DNA of 64,000 bases from Caballeronia sordidicola (lineage in GTDB: Bacteria > Pseudomonadota > Gammaproteobacteria > Burkholderiales > Burkholderiaceae), in contig NZ_MTHB01000049.1 in assembly GCF_002220365.1 (NCBI RefSeq), forward strand, positions 62,001 to 126,000, written 5' to 3'. A model generated the notes under the pieces. That model was not told the DNA's origin and searched no databases. It saw nothing but the letters and a program-made list of their open reading frames with translations. This document shows positions 1-9,630 of the stretch, piece by piece (position 1 is the stretch's first letter; each line of letters starts with the position of its first letter). The position numbers were made by a program, and so were the translations under genes.

Positions 1-921
1 GTGGCCTACGGATCGTCGTCCGGATCGGTCCAGCCGATTCGCGCATTCGGCAAGATGATCGAAACCGGTTCGATGAGCGACGTGACCTCGAATAGCTACG
101 TGCAGATGATGCCGCATACCACGGCCGTCAACGTCAGCCTGTTCTGGGACTTGAAGGGCCGCATTGTGCCGACATCGTGCGCGTGTGCATCGGGTAGTCA
201 GGCGATTGGTTACGCCTACGAGATGATTGCAGCCGGCAAGCAGACGCTGATGCTCGCGGGCGGTGCTGAGGAGCTGTCCGGGCCGGCAGTCGCCGTGTTC
301 GACACGCTCTATGCCACCAGCACGCGCAACGACGAGCCGCATCTGACTCCGCGTCCTTTCGATGTCGCCCGTGACGGTCTCGTGGTCGGTGAAGGCGCGG
401 CGACTTTGGTGCTCGAAGAGTATGAACACGCGCTTGCCCGCGGAGCGCACATTCATGCGGAAATCGTAGGCTTTGGATGTAACTCGGACGGCGCACACAT
501 GACGCAGCCATCGGCCGAGACCATGGCCTTCGCCATGCAGCTCGCGCTGCGCGACGCACAGCTTCCGGCTGAAGCTATTGCCTACGTCAACGCGCATGGG
601 ACCTCGACGGACCGCGGCGATGTAGCAGAAAGCCACGCGACCGCGCAGACCTTTGGCGCGCGTTTGCCGATCAGTTCGCTAAAGAGTTATGTTGGCCACA
701 CGCTGGGCGCGTGCGGTGCGCTGGAGGCATGGTGGACCATCGAGATGATGAAGCGGAACTGGTATGCCCCGACGCTCAACCTCACGCAGGTCGATCCGGC
801 TTGCGCACCGCTCGATTACATCATGGATAGCGGCCGTACTATTGATGCCGACTATGTCATGAGCAACAACTTCGCGTTCGGCGGCATCAATACGTCGCTG
901 ATTTTCAGGCGCATGCCATGA
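1..921 (+). CDS. Beta-ketoacyl-ACP synthase, 5' truncated by window edge
   Basis: Condensing enzyme of the FabB/FabF type, which extends an ACP-bound acyl chain by decarboxylative condensation. The 306 visible residues hold the whole catalytic half: nucleophile Cys in TSCACASGSQ (about residue 60), first active-site His in NAHGTSTDRGD (about 199) and second His in GHTLGACGALEA (about 232). A full enzyme is about 400-420 residues, so roughly 100 N-terminal residues lie upstream and the GTG at base 1 is probably not the real start. Its stop overlaps the start of a second ketosynthase (ATGA), so the two are probably co-translated. Paired ketosynthases beside a methyltransferase and a flavoprotein suggest the end of an aryl-polyene pigment cluster; that assignment is inference because the rest lies outside the window. 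Confidence 0.88.
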   Translation: MAYGSSSGSVQPIRAFGKMIETGSMSDVTSNSYVQMMPHTTAVNVSLFWDLKGRIVPTSCACASGSQAIGYAYEMIAAGKQTLMLAGGAEELSGPAVAVFDTLYATSTRNDEPHLTPRPFDVARDGLVVGEGAATLVLEEYEHALARGAHIHAEIVGFGCNSDGAHMTQPSAETMAFAMQLALRDAQLPAEAIAYVNAHGTSTDRGDVAESHATAQTFGARLPISSLKSYVGHTLGACGALEAWWTIEMMKRNWYAPTLNLTQVDPACAPLDYIMDSGRTIDADYVMSNNFAFGGINTSLIFRRMP

Positions 922-2165
922 GTGCGACTATGCCGACGTCCCGTGGTCTGTCACGCGTGGTTGTGACGGGCATGGGTATTGTGTCGTGCCTGGCCAATAC
1001 GCTCGACGAAGTGTCTGCCGCGTTGCGCGCAGGCAGAAGCGGTATTACGCGCGTCGACGCATGGCGTGAACGTGGTCTGGCAAGTCAGGTGGCGGGTGTG
1101 GCGTCTGTCGTGGACGAACCGCCGTTCGATCGCAAGCTCGAGCGTTTCATGGGCGACACGGCGCGTTTTGCATGCCATTCAGCGCGCAAGGCAATACACG
1201 ATGCCAACCTTGATCTCGCCCTTTTGCGTTCGCCGAGTGCAGGCGCGGTGATCGGCTCGGGCACCGGCACGATCTCCGCTTATGACGCAGCGATGGTGGT
1301 TGCTCACGCGCGCGGTATCGAGAAAGTGCCGCCGTACGTGGTCCCGCAGGTGATGGGCAGCACCACATCGGCGAACGTGGCCCAGGTGTTCGGGCTCGAG
1401 GGTATGACCTATTCGCCGTCGTCGGCTTGCACGACATCGGCGCTTGCAATTGGTCAAGCGATGCAACTGATCCAGACCGGCCGCCAGCAGATCGTGCTCG
1501 CGGGCGGCAGCGAAGGTTTGCACGACAACATGACGCTGATGTTCGACGCAATGGGTGCATTGTCGCGTCGTTTTAACGACGCGCCGGAACGGGCCTCGCG
1601 TCCCTACGACAGCACGCGCGACGGTTTCGTGATTGCGTCGGGCGGTGGCGTGCTGGTGCTGGAGTCGCTGGACCATGCGTTGTCGCGAGGCGCACGCATT
1701 CATGCCGAGCTGACAGGCTTTGGCCATTGCACGGATGGTGCGGGCATGGTGAGCCCGCATGCATCTGGCATTGCGCGCGCCATGCGTGGCGCACTCGACG
1801 AAGCGGGCACACGTCCGTCCTATATCAATACGCATGCACCTTCTACGCCGCTTGGCGACGTCGAAGAAGTGGATGCGTTGAGGGATGTATTCGGAGATGA
1901 CATTCCGTCGTTTTCATCGACGAAGGGTTTGTCGGGCCATCCGCTTGGAGCCTGTGGCGTGCACGAGGCGATCTACGCCTTGCTGATGATGCGCGATGGT
2001 TTTGTCGCCGGGACGGGGCCGATCGAAACGCCCGATCCACGCGTGAACGGCATGCCGCTCGTGCGGAGCTCAAGGCCGATGAAGATAGACACCGCGATGT
2101 CGATTTCATTCGGGTTCGGCGGCAGTTGCGCCAGCCTGGTCTTCAATGCGTGGAAGGGTGCTTGA
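918..2165 (+). CDS. Beta-ketoacyl-ACP synthase (second ketosynthase of the pair)
   Basis: A 415-residue FabF-like condensing enzyme. The nucleophile Cys lies in SSACTTSALAIGQA, the second His in SGHPLGACGVHEA, and the first His motif reads NTHAPSTPLGD where most family members have HGTGT or similar. All three catalytic positions (Cys-His-His) are therefore present although the loop after the first His is altered. The ATG overlaps the preceding ketosynthase stop by four bases (ATGA), typical of a heterodimeric or coupled pair. Known aryl polyene pathways use several ketosynthases, some acting as pairs; a role here in polyene chain building is inferred from that precedent. Confidence 0.88.
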   Translation: MSATMPTSRGLSRVVVTGMGIVSCLANTLDEVSAALRAGRSGITRVDAWRERGLASQVAGVASVVDEPPFDRKLERFMGDTARFACHSARKAIHDANLDLALLRSPSAGAVIGSGTGTISAYDAAMVVAHARGIEKVPPYVVPQVMGSTTSANVAQVFGLEGMTYSPSSACTTSALAIGQAMQLIQTGRQQIVLAGGSEGLHDNMTLMFDAMGALSRRFNDAPERASRPYDSTRDGFVIASGGGVLVLESLDHALSRGARIHAELTGFGHCTDGAGMVSPHASGIARAMRGALDEAGTRPSYINTHAPSTPLGDVEEVDALRDVFGDDIPSFSSTKGLSGHPLGACGVHEAIYALLMMRDGFVAGTGPIETPDPRVNGMPLVRSSRPMKIDTAMSISFGFGGSCASLVFNAWKGA

Positions 2166-2235
2166 AAAGGCTCCACTGACCGTAGCAAGCTTAATGAACA
2201 CAACGACCGTAATAATAACTAACCGGGGAAACAGG

Positions 2236-2673
2236 ATGAAGAGCAAGTATGCGTTTGGTGGACTGATGGCGATTGTAGCGACGTTGTCCGGGTGTGCAAC
2301 GCAGGTGAAGTCGTTGCCGCTTGCGCCGGTGGTTGCTCGGTCCGCTCAGCCGGCGCCAGGCGCGCAGGTCGCGTTGTATTTCGGCTCGCAGGATCATCCT
2401 GCCGTGCAAAGTCAGCTTGGACAAACCACTGCGTCGGTGCGTATCGCGCGTGAGACCGATGGGCAGGATGCGGCATGCAACCGTGCGCTCGCCGCTGCGC
2501 TGGAGAAGTTGCGCGCGTATGCCCGGGATCGTCACGCGAATGCCGTTATCAATGTCGGGACGAGTTTTCATAGCACTGAATCGGCGTCGGCCACCGATTT
2601 CACCTGTGGCGTGAGCCCCAGCGCGGCGGCCTTGCGGGTGCGTGGGGACGTGGTTGTGCTTGACGCGCAGTAA
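2236..2673 (+). CDS. Small outer-membrane-type lipoprotein, YbjQ-like C-terminal half
   Basis: The ATG at 2236 follows an AACAGG ribosome-binding site and gives 145 residues. The N-terminus is a lipoprotein signal with lipobox LSGC (Cys about residue 17). The mature part contains ACNRALAAALEKL and HANAVINVGTSF, a pattern I associate with small proteins often mislabelled as excinuclease subunits in pigment clusters. Two mature cysteines (AACNRAL and DFTCGVS) could form a disulfide. It sits 70 bases after the second ketosynthase on the same strand and is probably the last gene of that transcript. Function unknown; an envelope role in the polyene pathway is a guess from position. Confidence 0.75.
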   Translation: MKSKYAFGGLMAIVATLSGCATQVKSLPLAPVVARSAQPAPGAQVALYFGSQDHPAVQSQLGQTTASVRIARETDGQDAACNRALAAALEKLRAYARDRHANAVINVGTSFHSTESASATDFTCGVSPSAAALRVRGDVVVLDAQ

Positions 2674-2719
2674 CGTGGAATTAACGCGGAAAATTAAAGC
2701 AAAGCTGCGATCGGCCGAT

Positions 2720-3457
2720 TCAACCTGCCTTGATCGCAGCCACATTGACAAGCGTTTCACGACGCTTGCCCGGCAACGGGCGGTGCAACCCAAGCCGTTC
2801 AAGGAGTCCGAAGTCCGCCGCACGACTCCACCACAGGTAGGGCATGGAAACGTTTTGTGAACCGAATGCAAAGCCTGCATTGCGGATCATATCGAGGTAA
2901 CCGTCGGCGCTTTTCTGCACATGCATGGGATGGCGGAACAGCAAGCGGATCACCCAGGACTTGATATACGCGTCGGTTGATTCGGCGAACAGCAAAACCC
3001 CGCCGGGCTTCAGCACCCGGCGAAATTCATCGAGGCAGCGGTCTTGATCCACGAGGTGATGAAAGGTCTGATGGCAGAACACGATGTCGGCGCTCGCATC
3101 GGGCAAGGGCAGTTGCGCGCAGTCACCGTGCAGCAACTCGATCTCGCACGCCCAGCCGTCGCCGCGCGAGCAAGCCCGCGCAGCATCCTGGGCTTCCACG
3201 AGCGAAGGCTCATGGAAATCGACTCCGATGATCCGGCCAGGCCTGAACGCCTCGCCGAGCAACCGGAGCGATTGCCCTTGTCCGCAGCCCACATCAACGA
3301 TCACGGGGGCCGCGGGCAGGGTGGTATCGACCAGGCGCTTGAGGTCGTTGATCGCTACGCGCAGTACGTGATGTTCCCACGTGGCGGTACGCAGGAACCA
3401 GAGCCCGAAGGCCGTCTCCGGCACGAAGGCAACGCTGGATGTTTCGGATGACGACAC
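2720..3457 (-). CDS. Class I SAM-dependent methyltransferase
   Basis: The fold is clear from motif I VDVGCGQGQSLRLLG, the acidic strand GVDFHEPSLVEA, the GDCAQLPLPDASADIVF segment and the post-motif RRVLKPGGVLLFAES. I prefer the GTG at 3457 because GGAGAG lies eight bases upstream (245 residues); an ATG at 3517 would add 20 residues with no obvious ribosome-binding site. It is convergent with the lipoprotein gene and divergent from the halogenase-like flavoprotein. Aryl polyene head groups are often methylated, so this is a candidate tailoring enzyme, but the substrate cannot be read from sequence. Confidence 0.85.
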   Translation of the reverse strand: MSSSETSSVAFVPETAFGLWFLRTATWEHHVLRVAINDLKRLVDTTLPAAPVIVDVGCGQGQSLRLLGEAFRPGRIIGVDFHEPSLVEAQDAARACSRGDGWACEIELLHGDCAQLPLPDASADIVFCHQTFHHLVDQDRCLDEFRRVLKPGGVLLFAESTDAYIKSWVIRLLFRHPMHVQKSADGYLDMIRNAGFAFGSQNVSMPYLWWSRAADFGLLERLGLHRPLPGKRRETLVNVAAIKAG

Positions 3458-3622
3458 GAATTTCTCTCCGGCAACAATGGATGCGAGCAGGGCGTATGTC
3501 ATTGTAATCGCAAGCATGGCACGTATAGAAGCGAGAGCGGGAAAGTTGATCCAAGCAGATGATTGGGTAACTTTCGCCGCAAGAAATTTTACCGACAGCC
3601 CCAGGGCCTAAGCGAGGCACCC

Positions 3623-4870
3623 TTGAATACTGATTCTTCGACGCAAGACACGACTGTCGATGTAGCCATCATCGGCGCGGGCCCCTCGGGAGCGGTTGCG
3701 GCTGCGCTGCTCAGAAAGGCGGGCCGTTCGGTGCTCGTGCTCGAACGCCAGCATTTTCCGCGCTTTTCGGTGGGCGAGAGCCTGTTGCCGCAAAGCATGG
3801 CATATCTGGAAGAGGCCGGCATGCTGCAGGCCGTCGTGGAAGTAGGGTTCCAGTACAAGAACGGCGCGCATTTCATTTATCGCGACCAGTCGTCGTCCTT
3901 CGATTTCCGCGATAAACACTCGCCCGGATGGGGCACGACATACCAGGTCGAACGGGCGGTCTTCGATGACCTGCTGATTCGCTGCGCCGCCGATCAGGGC
4001 GCCGAAGTGCGTTTCGGCCACACCGTGCAGGCGATGCAAACCGGCACCGCGCCCGTGCTGGACGTGATCGATGAGGCGGGTGTCGCATACCGCGTGCAAG
4101 CGCGTTTCGTGCTCGATGCAAGCGGCTTCGGCCGTGTCTTGCCGCGTCTCCTGAATCTCGAAGCGCCTACGCGGATGCCCACGCGCGCGGCCGTCTTTAC
4201 TCATGTGCGCGACGGCATACCAGCCGGCGGCACGGACCGCAACAAGATCTGTGTCGCGACGCATCCGGAACATCGCAATGTCTGGTTCTGGATGATCCCG
4301 CTGGCAGGCGGACGCTCGTCGGTCGGGTGTGTTGCGGAAGCGAGTTTCCTGGAGGGGCCGGAGGATGAACGCGATGCAAAGCTGCGCGCGCTGATTCAGC
4401 AGGAGCCGACGCTCAACCGGCTTATCGGGGAGGCGCCGTTTTTGATGCCGGTGCGACATATCGGCGGGTATTCTGCGAACGTCGAACGGCTGCATGGTCC
4501 GGGATACGCGCTGCTTGGTAATGCCGGCGAGTTCCTCGATCCGGTTTTTTCATCGGGTGTAACGATCGCGCTGCGCTCCGCGCACCTGGCGGTACAAACG
4601 CTCGAGCGGCGGTTCAACGGAGAGACGCTCGACTGGCAGGCAGAGTACGATGTGCCGCTACGAAAAGGGATTGATACGTTCCGTGCATTCGTCGAGCGGT
4701 GGTACACGGGAGAGTTGCAGGACATCATCTTTTATCCGCATAAAACACCGCAGATCGCGCGGTTTATCAGCGCGGTGCTGGCGGGGTACGCGTGGGACGA
4801 ATCGAATCCGTACGTGGCCGATCCGGTGCGCAGGCTCAACGCGCTTCATGAGGTATGCAAGGGAGCGTGA
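3623..4870 (+). CDS. Flavin-dependent halogenase-like oxidoreductase
   Basis: FAD-binding protein of 415 residues from the TTG at 3623, which has GCGAGG upstream; a TTG at 3563 would add 20 unlikely residues. The dinucleotide-binding motif GAGPSG is at residues 18-23 after VAII. The segment GFQYKNGAHF (about 75-84) carries a Lys (K79) where flavin-dependent halogenases have their catalytic lysine. At 221-226 it reads WFWMIP, matching the WxWxIP signature that separates halogenases from flavin monooxygenases. The context is a polyene-type ketosynthase pair, and xanthomonadins are brominated aryl polyenes, so halogenation of a polyene head group is a reasonable hypothesis. Enzymes of the broader family also hydroxylate or reduce, so activity is unproven. 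Confidence 0.75.
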   Translation: MNTDSSTQDTTVDVAIIGAGPSGAVAAALLRKAGRSVLVLERQHFPRFSVGESLLPQSMAYLEEAGMLQAVVEVGFQYKNGAHFIYRDQSSSFDFRDKHSPGWGTTYQVERAVFDDLLIRCAADQGAEVRFGHTVQAMQTGTAPVLDVIDEAGVAYRVQARFVLDASGFGRVLPRLLNLEAPTRMPTRAAVFTHVRDGIPAGGTDRNKICVATHPEHRNVWFWMIPLAGGRSSVGCVAEASFLEGPEDERDAKLRALIQQEPTLNRLIGEAPFLMPVRHIGGYSANVERLHGPGYALLGNAGEFLDPVFSSGVTIALRSAHLAVQTLERRFNGETLDWQAEYDVPLRKGIDTFRAFVERWYTGELQDIIFYPHKTPQIARFISAVLAGYAWDESNPYVADPVRRLNALHEVCKGA

Positions 4871-4899
4871 GGGGACATGGATGCTGCCGACCTCTGGCT

Positions 4900-5814
4900 T
4901 CACATCTGCGGATCGTTGATCGGGAAAGTGGGGCGTCCGTCCTTCGCGGGAAGCCCCCACTTCTGCATCACACTTTGATAAAGCCCTTGCTTTTGCAACT
5001 TGATCAGGGCTTGCTGGAACGCATGAGCGAGCCGCTTGCCGTTGTCGTCGACGCCAAAGCCGATTCCGTATGACGAGAGGTTGTAGTAGTACACCGCCTG
5101 GTATTTGTCTGGAAATTTCTTGATGTTGTAATTCGCAGCGGGCGAGTCGATCCACACGACCTGGCTTGCTTCGTTGGTCAGCGACATCAGCGTCATGCTG
5201 GTGTCCGGATAGGTGGCGATCGAGATCGCTTTCTTACCGTCCGCCACGCATTTGTCGCTCACTTCATTGGCCCGTTGCAGGGGGGCTGTGCCACGCGGCA
5301 GTGCGATCTGCATCCCACATAGATCGTCGAGCGACTTGAGCGTCGGTTGCCGCTTAGGCGAGGCGACGATCGTCTGGCCGACGTTCAAGTAGTCGATGAA
5401 CGTCACCTTGCCATGACGCGACGGAAAATCGCCAAGCGACAGCAGCACATCGAAGCGGTTCGCGGCTAGGCCCGGAATCAACGAATCAAACGATGCCTGC
5501 ACGAACTTGATTTTCAGCCCCAGCACTTTGGCCGCAGCGGAGATCAGATCGGGCGCGAAACCCGCCACGTCGCCGTCTTCGTCGATGAACTTGACAGGCG
5601 CGATCTCCGGATTGACCGCAACCGCAATGGGTTGCTTCTGACGATAGAACGCCGGCACGAGCGCGGAAAGCGCGGGGTCGGCTGGGATCGCGTCGACATT
5701 CGGCGGGCCTTCGGCGAATGCCGGTGACACGACGCACAGCGCAACGTTGAGACTGAGCGCGGCGGCGACGGTGAGTCGCGCAATGATTCGGGTGGAACGC
5801 ACGGGCGTGGTCAT
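4900..5814 (-). CDS. Periplasmic solute-binding protein, family 3 (amino-acid type)
   Basis: A 304-residue secreted protein with a Sec signal ending about SPAFA (residue 34). The mature part follows the polar-amino-acid binding fold: APVKFIDEDGDVAGFAPDL near the start, a hinge around LPRGTAP, and a C-terminal YGIGFGVDDNGKRLAHAFQQAL helix. It should capture a small zwitterionic ligand for the permease and ATPase encoded upstream on the same strand. Separation from those genes by a flavin monooxygenase and a flavin reductase suggests the ligand is then oxidised. Specificity is not evident. Confidence 0.88.
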   Translation of the reverse strand: MTTPVRSTRIIARLTVAAALSLNVALCVVSPAFAEGPPNVDAIPADPALSALVPAFYRQKQPIAVAVNPEIAPVKFIDEDGDVAGFAPDLISAAAKVLGLKIKFVQASFDSLIPGLAANRFDVLLSLGDFPSRHGKVTFIDYLNVGQTIVASPKRQPTLKSLDDLCGMQIALPRGTAPLQRANEVSDKCVADGKKAISIATYPDTSMTLMSLTNEASQVVWIDSPAANYNIKKFPDKYQAVYYYNLSSYGIGFGVDDNGKRLAHAFQQALIKLQKQGLYQSVMQKWGLPAKDGRPTFPINDPQM

Positions 5815-5872
5815 GATGTGGGGCGATTCGAATGGGGTTGACCGGGCTAAAGCGTACGCGCTGCTGTGACGC

Positions 5873-6373
5873 TCATCGCGCTTGCACCGCAGCGGCCGCG
5901 AAATGACGCTGATGCCACAACAGACAGTGGGCGCACGGATCGTCGTGCGTCGATGAATCGGTGATCTCGCCGATAAAGATCGTATGCGAATAGCCGTTGT
6001 GCGTCGCGATTACCTTGCAATCGAGAGAGACGACACTGCCGGTCAGCAACGGCGCGCCACTCTTGCCAGCTGTCCATTGCGCGGGATCGAAACGAGACGG
6101 GCCTTTCTCGCTGGCAAAGCGTTGCGCGACGTTCTTCTGATCGGCGGACAGCAGGTTGACGGCAAACACCTTCGCACGCAGGATCACGTCGTGTGCGCTC
6201 GCGCTCCGGTTCACGCAGACAAGCACCGTCGGCGGATCGGCTGACAGGCTGCACACCGATGTCGCGATCAGACCGAACGGCGTGCCGCTTTCAGCGGTCG
6301 TGATGAGCGTGACGCCGTTGGTGAAGCGCGCCATCGCGTTGCGGAAAAGTTCGTCGTTTGTGTCGGTGTTCAT
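5873..6373 (-). CDS. Flavin reductase family protein (FMN-binding split barrel)
   Basis: 166 residues. The N-terminal MARFTNGVTLITT, the FGLIATSVCSLSADPP segment and FAVNLLSADQKNVAQRFA are the usual core of NAD(P)H:FMN/FAD reductases such as the small subunits of two-component monooxygenases. It probably supplies reduced flavin to the LLM-class monooxygenase encoded just upstream in the same direction. The 70-base gaps on either side fit one transcript. Confidence 0.88.
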   Translation of the reverse strand: MNTDTNDELFRNAMARFTNGVTLITTAESGTPFGLIATSVCSLSADPPTVLVCVNRSASAHDVILRAKVFAVNLLSADQKNVAQRFASEKGPSRFDPAQWTAGKSGAPLLTGSVVSLDCKVIATHNGYSHTIFIGEITDSSTHDDPCAHCLLWHQRHFAAAAVQAR

Positions 6374-6443
6374 GGAAAACGCCTCGCGTCAGGCGTGCGC
6401 CGCTCCGTGGCAAACGGCGCACGATATTTTTAGTCACCGGAAT

Positions 6444-7766
6444 TTAGTCGCCGAAGTGCAGGGGCTGCAGTCCGAGATTGCCCCTCAGCGTGCTCGCCTC
6501 GTATTCGGTGCGGAACAGTCCGCGCTTGCGCAGCTCGGGAAGAATGTATTGCGTCAGGTCGTCGACACCTTGCGGCAACGTCGCCGGGCAGATATTAAAG
6601 CCATCGGCAGCGCCGGCCCGGAACCACCTTTCCAATTCGTCGACGATGTCCTGCGCAGTGCCAACGATCTGCCAGTTATTGCCCGAGGCGACGCGCTTGT
6701 ACATTTGACGGATAGTCAAATTTTCCCTGTGCGCCAGCGCGAGCAGATTCTCCGCGATACTGCGCACACGCTGATTGCCGACATCGGGCACCGGGCCGTC
6801 TAGATCGTATTCGGACAAATCGCCGAGCACGCCGTACAGAATGGCCATTCCGCTAAGCGGATCGATCAGGTTTTGCAGCTGATCGAACTTGTCCTGCGCC
6901 TCGCCGCGCGTCTTGCCGACATACAGCGTAACGCCGGGCATGATCAAAAGTTGATCCGGCGTGCGGCCATATTTCGCGAGGCGGCCTTTGAGGTCGTCGT
7001 AGTAGACTTTGGCGCCTTCCATGCTGCCTGCGTTGCTATAGACGACATCGGCATAGCGTGCGGCAAGCTCGCGTCCCGCTTCGGCGGCACCGGCTTGCAC
7101 GATGATCGGACGGCCTTGCGGCGTGCGCGCGGAGTTCAGCGGGCCGCGCACCTTGAAGTGCTTGCCCTTGTGATTCGGGACGTGCAGCATGGTCTCGTCA
7201 TAGAAGACACCGCTCGCCTTGTCACGGATAAACGCGTCGTCTTCCCAGCTATCCCACAGCTTCCTGACCACTTCGACGAACTCGTCCGCGCGCTCATAAC
7301 GCTCTTCATAGCCGAGATGCTCGTCGCGGCTGAAATTCCACGCTTCTTGCTGTGACCACGACGTGACGACGTTCCAGCCCGCGCGACCGCCGCTGATATG
7401 GTCGATCGACGCATACTTGCGTGCGATATGGAAAGGCTCGTTGTATGTCGTCGAAGCCGTCGCGACCAGGCCGATGTGCGACGTGCACGCACCGATCGCC
7501 GCCAGCAAGGTCAGCGGTTCGAGTTCGGCATTCTTTGCGTCGCGGGCGAGCGATCCTTTTGGCGTATCGTTTGCGCGGACGCCGATTCCGTCGGCAAAGA
7601 AAATCATGTCGAGTTTGGCTTCTTCGGCTTTTTTTGCAGTCCGAAGAAAATAATTGAAATCGATTGCGCCTGCTGCCGGCACATCCGGATGCCGCCATGC
7701 GGCCATGTGATAACCCAGATATCGCATCGACAGGCCAATTCTGATCTTTCCGTCTGTAGTAGTCAT
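6444..7766 (-). CDS. LLM-class flavin-dependent monooxygenase, NtaA/SnaA/DszA family
   Basis: Two-component FMNH2-dependent oxygenase of 440 residues, counted from the ATG at 7766; an in-frame GTG at 7799 would add eleven residues. Characteristic stretches are MRYLGYHMAAWRHPD, the strand ending MIFFADG, SGGRAGWNVVTSW, QGRPIIVQAGAAEAGRELAA and GTAQDIVDELERWF. Family members attack C-S, C-N or aminopolycarboxylate bonds (nitrilotriacetate, dibenzothiophene sulfone, cysteine S-conjugates). The gene lies between the flavin reductase and the ABC transporter ATPase. In Bacillus subtilis the yxe operon pairs such an enzyme with a similar transporter for S-(2-succino)cysteine; an analogous sulfur-scavenging role here is inference. 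Confidence 0.88.
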   Translation of the reverse strand: MTTTDGKIRIGLSMRYLGYHMAAWRHPDVPAAGAIDFNYFLRTAKKAEEAKLDMIFFADGIGVRANDTPKGSLARDAKNAELEPLTLLAAIGACTSHIGLVATASTTYNEPFHIARKYASIDHISGGRAGWNVVTSWSQQEAWNFSRDEHLGYEERYERADEFVEVVRKLWDSWEDDAFIRDKASGVFYDETMLHVPNHKGKHFKVRGPLNSARTPQGRPIIVQAGAAEAGRELAARYADVVYSNAGSMEGAKVYYDDLKGRLAKYGRTPDQLLIMPGVTLYVGKTRGEAQDKFDQLQNLIDPLSGMAILYGVLGDLSEYDLDGPVPDVGNQRVRSIAENLLALAHRENLTIRQMYKRVASGNNWQIVGTAQDIVDELERWFRAGAADGFNICPATLPQGVDDLTQYILPELRKRGLFRTEYEASTLRGNLGLQPLHFGD

Positions 7767-7816
7767 TTTTTCAAATTCCGATCGAAATTTCCAAATCACC
7801 GATTAACCGTCATGCA

Positions 7817-8620
7817 CTAGGTGCGCAGGCTGGACAGAAAGCGTTTGCAGCGTTCGGTTCCGCCGCCATCGAAGATATAGGCCGGTGTGCCCTCATCGAC
7901 GATGCGGCCACCGTCCATCAGCACTACGCGGCTCGCCACCTTGCGGGCAAATTCCATCTCGTGCGTGACGACGACCATCGTGGTGCCCGTGAGCGCCAGT
8001 TCCCTGATCACGTTGAGCACTTCGTTGACGAGTTCCGGATCGAGCGCACTGGTGGGCTCGTCGAACAGCATCACTTCTGGTTCCATCGCGAGCGCGCGCG
8101 CAATCGCGACGCGCTGCTTCTGTCCGCCGGACAGTTCGGAGGGGTAGTGGTGCATTCGGTCCGCGAGTCCAACGCGCGACAGCAGATACTTGCCGCGCTC
8201 CATCACGTCGCGCTTGCGCTTGCGCCCGACGATGCACGGCCCGGCCAGCACGTTGTCGAGCGCCGAATAGTGCGGGAACAGATGGAAGCCCTGGAAGACC
8301 ATGCCGAAGTAACGGCGTTGCTGGTCGAGCGTTTTGTTCGGCAGGCGGACGCAGCGCGTACCGCGCATTTCCGTGCCGAGCACTTCACCCTTGAAGGTAA
8401 TGCTGCCGGCATCGATCAATTCAAGCATGTTGATGCAGCGAAGCAGTGTGCTCTTGCCCGAGCCGGACGGCCCGATCATCGCGACGACTTCGCCTTTGGA
8501 CAGCGAGAAGTCCACAGCATCTAGCGCGGTGAAGTCGCCAAACTGCTTTGTGACGGAACGCATGTCGAGAAAGCGTGTCGTGTCGTTCATCGCCGACGTG
8601 TCCTTGAGGATCGCGTTCAC
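7817..8620 (-). CDS. Amino-acid-type ABC transporter ATP-binding protein
   Basis: 267 residues with Walker [10 protein letters not shown], signature [12 protein letters not shown], Walker [15 protein letters not shown] and switch His in VVTHEM. This is the GlnQ/HisP type of polar-amino-acid importers. The GTG start overlaps the permease stop by four bases (GTGA). An internal ATG eleven codons in (MNDTTRF) is an alternative start. It energises the permease directly upstream. Confidence 0.93.
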   Translation of the reverse strand: MNAILKDTSAMNDTTRFLDMRSVTKQFGDFTALDAVDFSLSKGEVVAMIGPSGSGKSTLLRCINMLELIDAGSITFKGEVLGTEMRGTRCVRLPNKTLDQQRRYFGMVFQGFHLFPHYSALDNVLAGPCIVGRKRKRDVMERGKYLLSRVGLADRMHHYPSELSGGQKQRVAIARALAMEPEVMLFDEPTSALDPELVNEVLNVIRELALTGTTMVVVTHEMEFARKVASRVVLMDGGRIVDEGTPAYIFDGGGTERCKRFLSSLRT

Positions 8621-9555
8621 GTCCGCACTCCTTTCCTGAAGTGACGTTCAAGCAGACTCTGTGCCGCCATTGCGAGGCTCGTCAGCGCCAGATACCAGAT
8701 ACAGGCGACGGTCAGCAGCGGAATCGTTTCGAAGTTGGTCGCGTAGATCAGTTGCACGGTCGTCAGGAGTTCGACATAACCGATCACCGTGACGAGCGAC
8801 GTGTTCTTGAACATTGTGATCAGTTCGTTGGCGAGCGGCGGAATGATGATGCGCACCGCTTGCGGCATGACCACATGCCACATCGTCCGGAAATCGCTCA
8901 TGCCGATCGCCTTGCAGGCTTCGCGCTGTCCCCGATCGACGGCTGAGACGCCGCCGCGAAAAATTTCCGCGCTATAGCCGCCGAGGTACATCGCGAGACC
9001 GATCACGGCCGCGCTGAAGCGCGAGATGATCTGGTTGGTGTCGACATCGAACAGATTTGCGTGAAGTAACGGCAGCGGCAGATAGAGCCGCGGAATGAGC
9101 GCCGAAAGGAAGAACAGGAACAGCAGCATTGCAAGCGGCGGCGTTGCGCGGATGATCCAGATGTACACATAGCCGGCGGCGCGCAGCACTGCGTTGTCCG
9201 CCATCCGGCAGGCGGCGATCACGACCCCGAAACACAGGCCAAGCGCGCTCGACAGCACGGTCAGGATCAGCGTATTCCCCAATCCCTTCATCACGCGCTT
9301 GTTGAACAGATAATGGGCGACGATGTCCCACTGCCAGCGCTGGTTGTCGACCACCAGTTCGACGAACAGTACGACGACGACGAAGAGCATGGCGTACCAG
9401 AACCAGTCGGATTTCTTCGGGCGCGCATGAATGCGTGAGCCCGCAGGCGGCTGCCCGCCGGGCCTGTACGCTTCGCTCTCATGCCGGTGGCCGAGCGACG
9501 CCTCCGTGAAAAACGCAGCGGGGTCCTGCATGTCTTTTCTAGCTTCAATGTCCAC
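8617..9555 (-). CDS. Amino-acid-type ABC transporter permease
   Basis: 312-residue inner-membrane protein of the HisM/GlnP group. About 60 cytoplasmic N-terminal residues are followed by hydrophobic segments ([14 protein letters not shown] and later ones). The EAA loop that docks the ATPase reads [20 protein letters not shown], followed by [16 protein letters not shown]. First gene of the minus-strand run; start codon GTG with a GAGGA box upstream. Only one permease gene is present, so it may act as a homodimer. Confidence 0.92.
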   Translation of the reverse strand: MDIEARKDMQDPAAFFTEASLGHRHESEAYRPGGQPPAGSRIHARPKKSDWFWYAMLFVVVVLFVELVVDNQRWQWDIVAHYLFNKRVMKGLGNTLILTVLSSALGLCFGVVIAACRMADNAVLRAAGYVYIWIIRATPPLAMLLFLFFLSALIPRLYLPLPLLHANLFDVDTNQIISRFSAAVIGLAMYLGGYSAEIFRGGVSAVDRGQREACKAIGMSDFRTMWHVVMPQAVRIIIPPLANELITMFKNTSLVTVIGYVELLTTVQLIYATNFETIPLLTVACIWYLALTSLAMAAQSLLERHFRKGVRT

Positions 9556-9630
9556 TGGCCCGTCCTCGTGAAGCAGTCGTTTCGAAAGATGCGCAATGCG
9601 TCGATGAAGCGACTATAGGCAGGCAAAACT

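Noticed and set aside
2704..2740. GCTGCGATC/GATCGCAGC inverted repeat between the lipoprotein and methyltransferase genes
   Set aside because: The loop is 19 bases, there is no T-run and the right part is inside the methyltransferase coding end, so it is not a convincing terminator.
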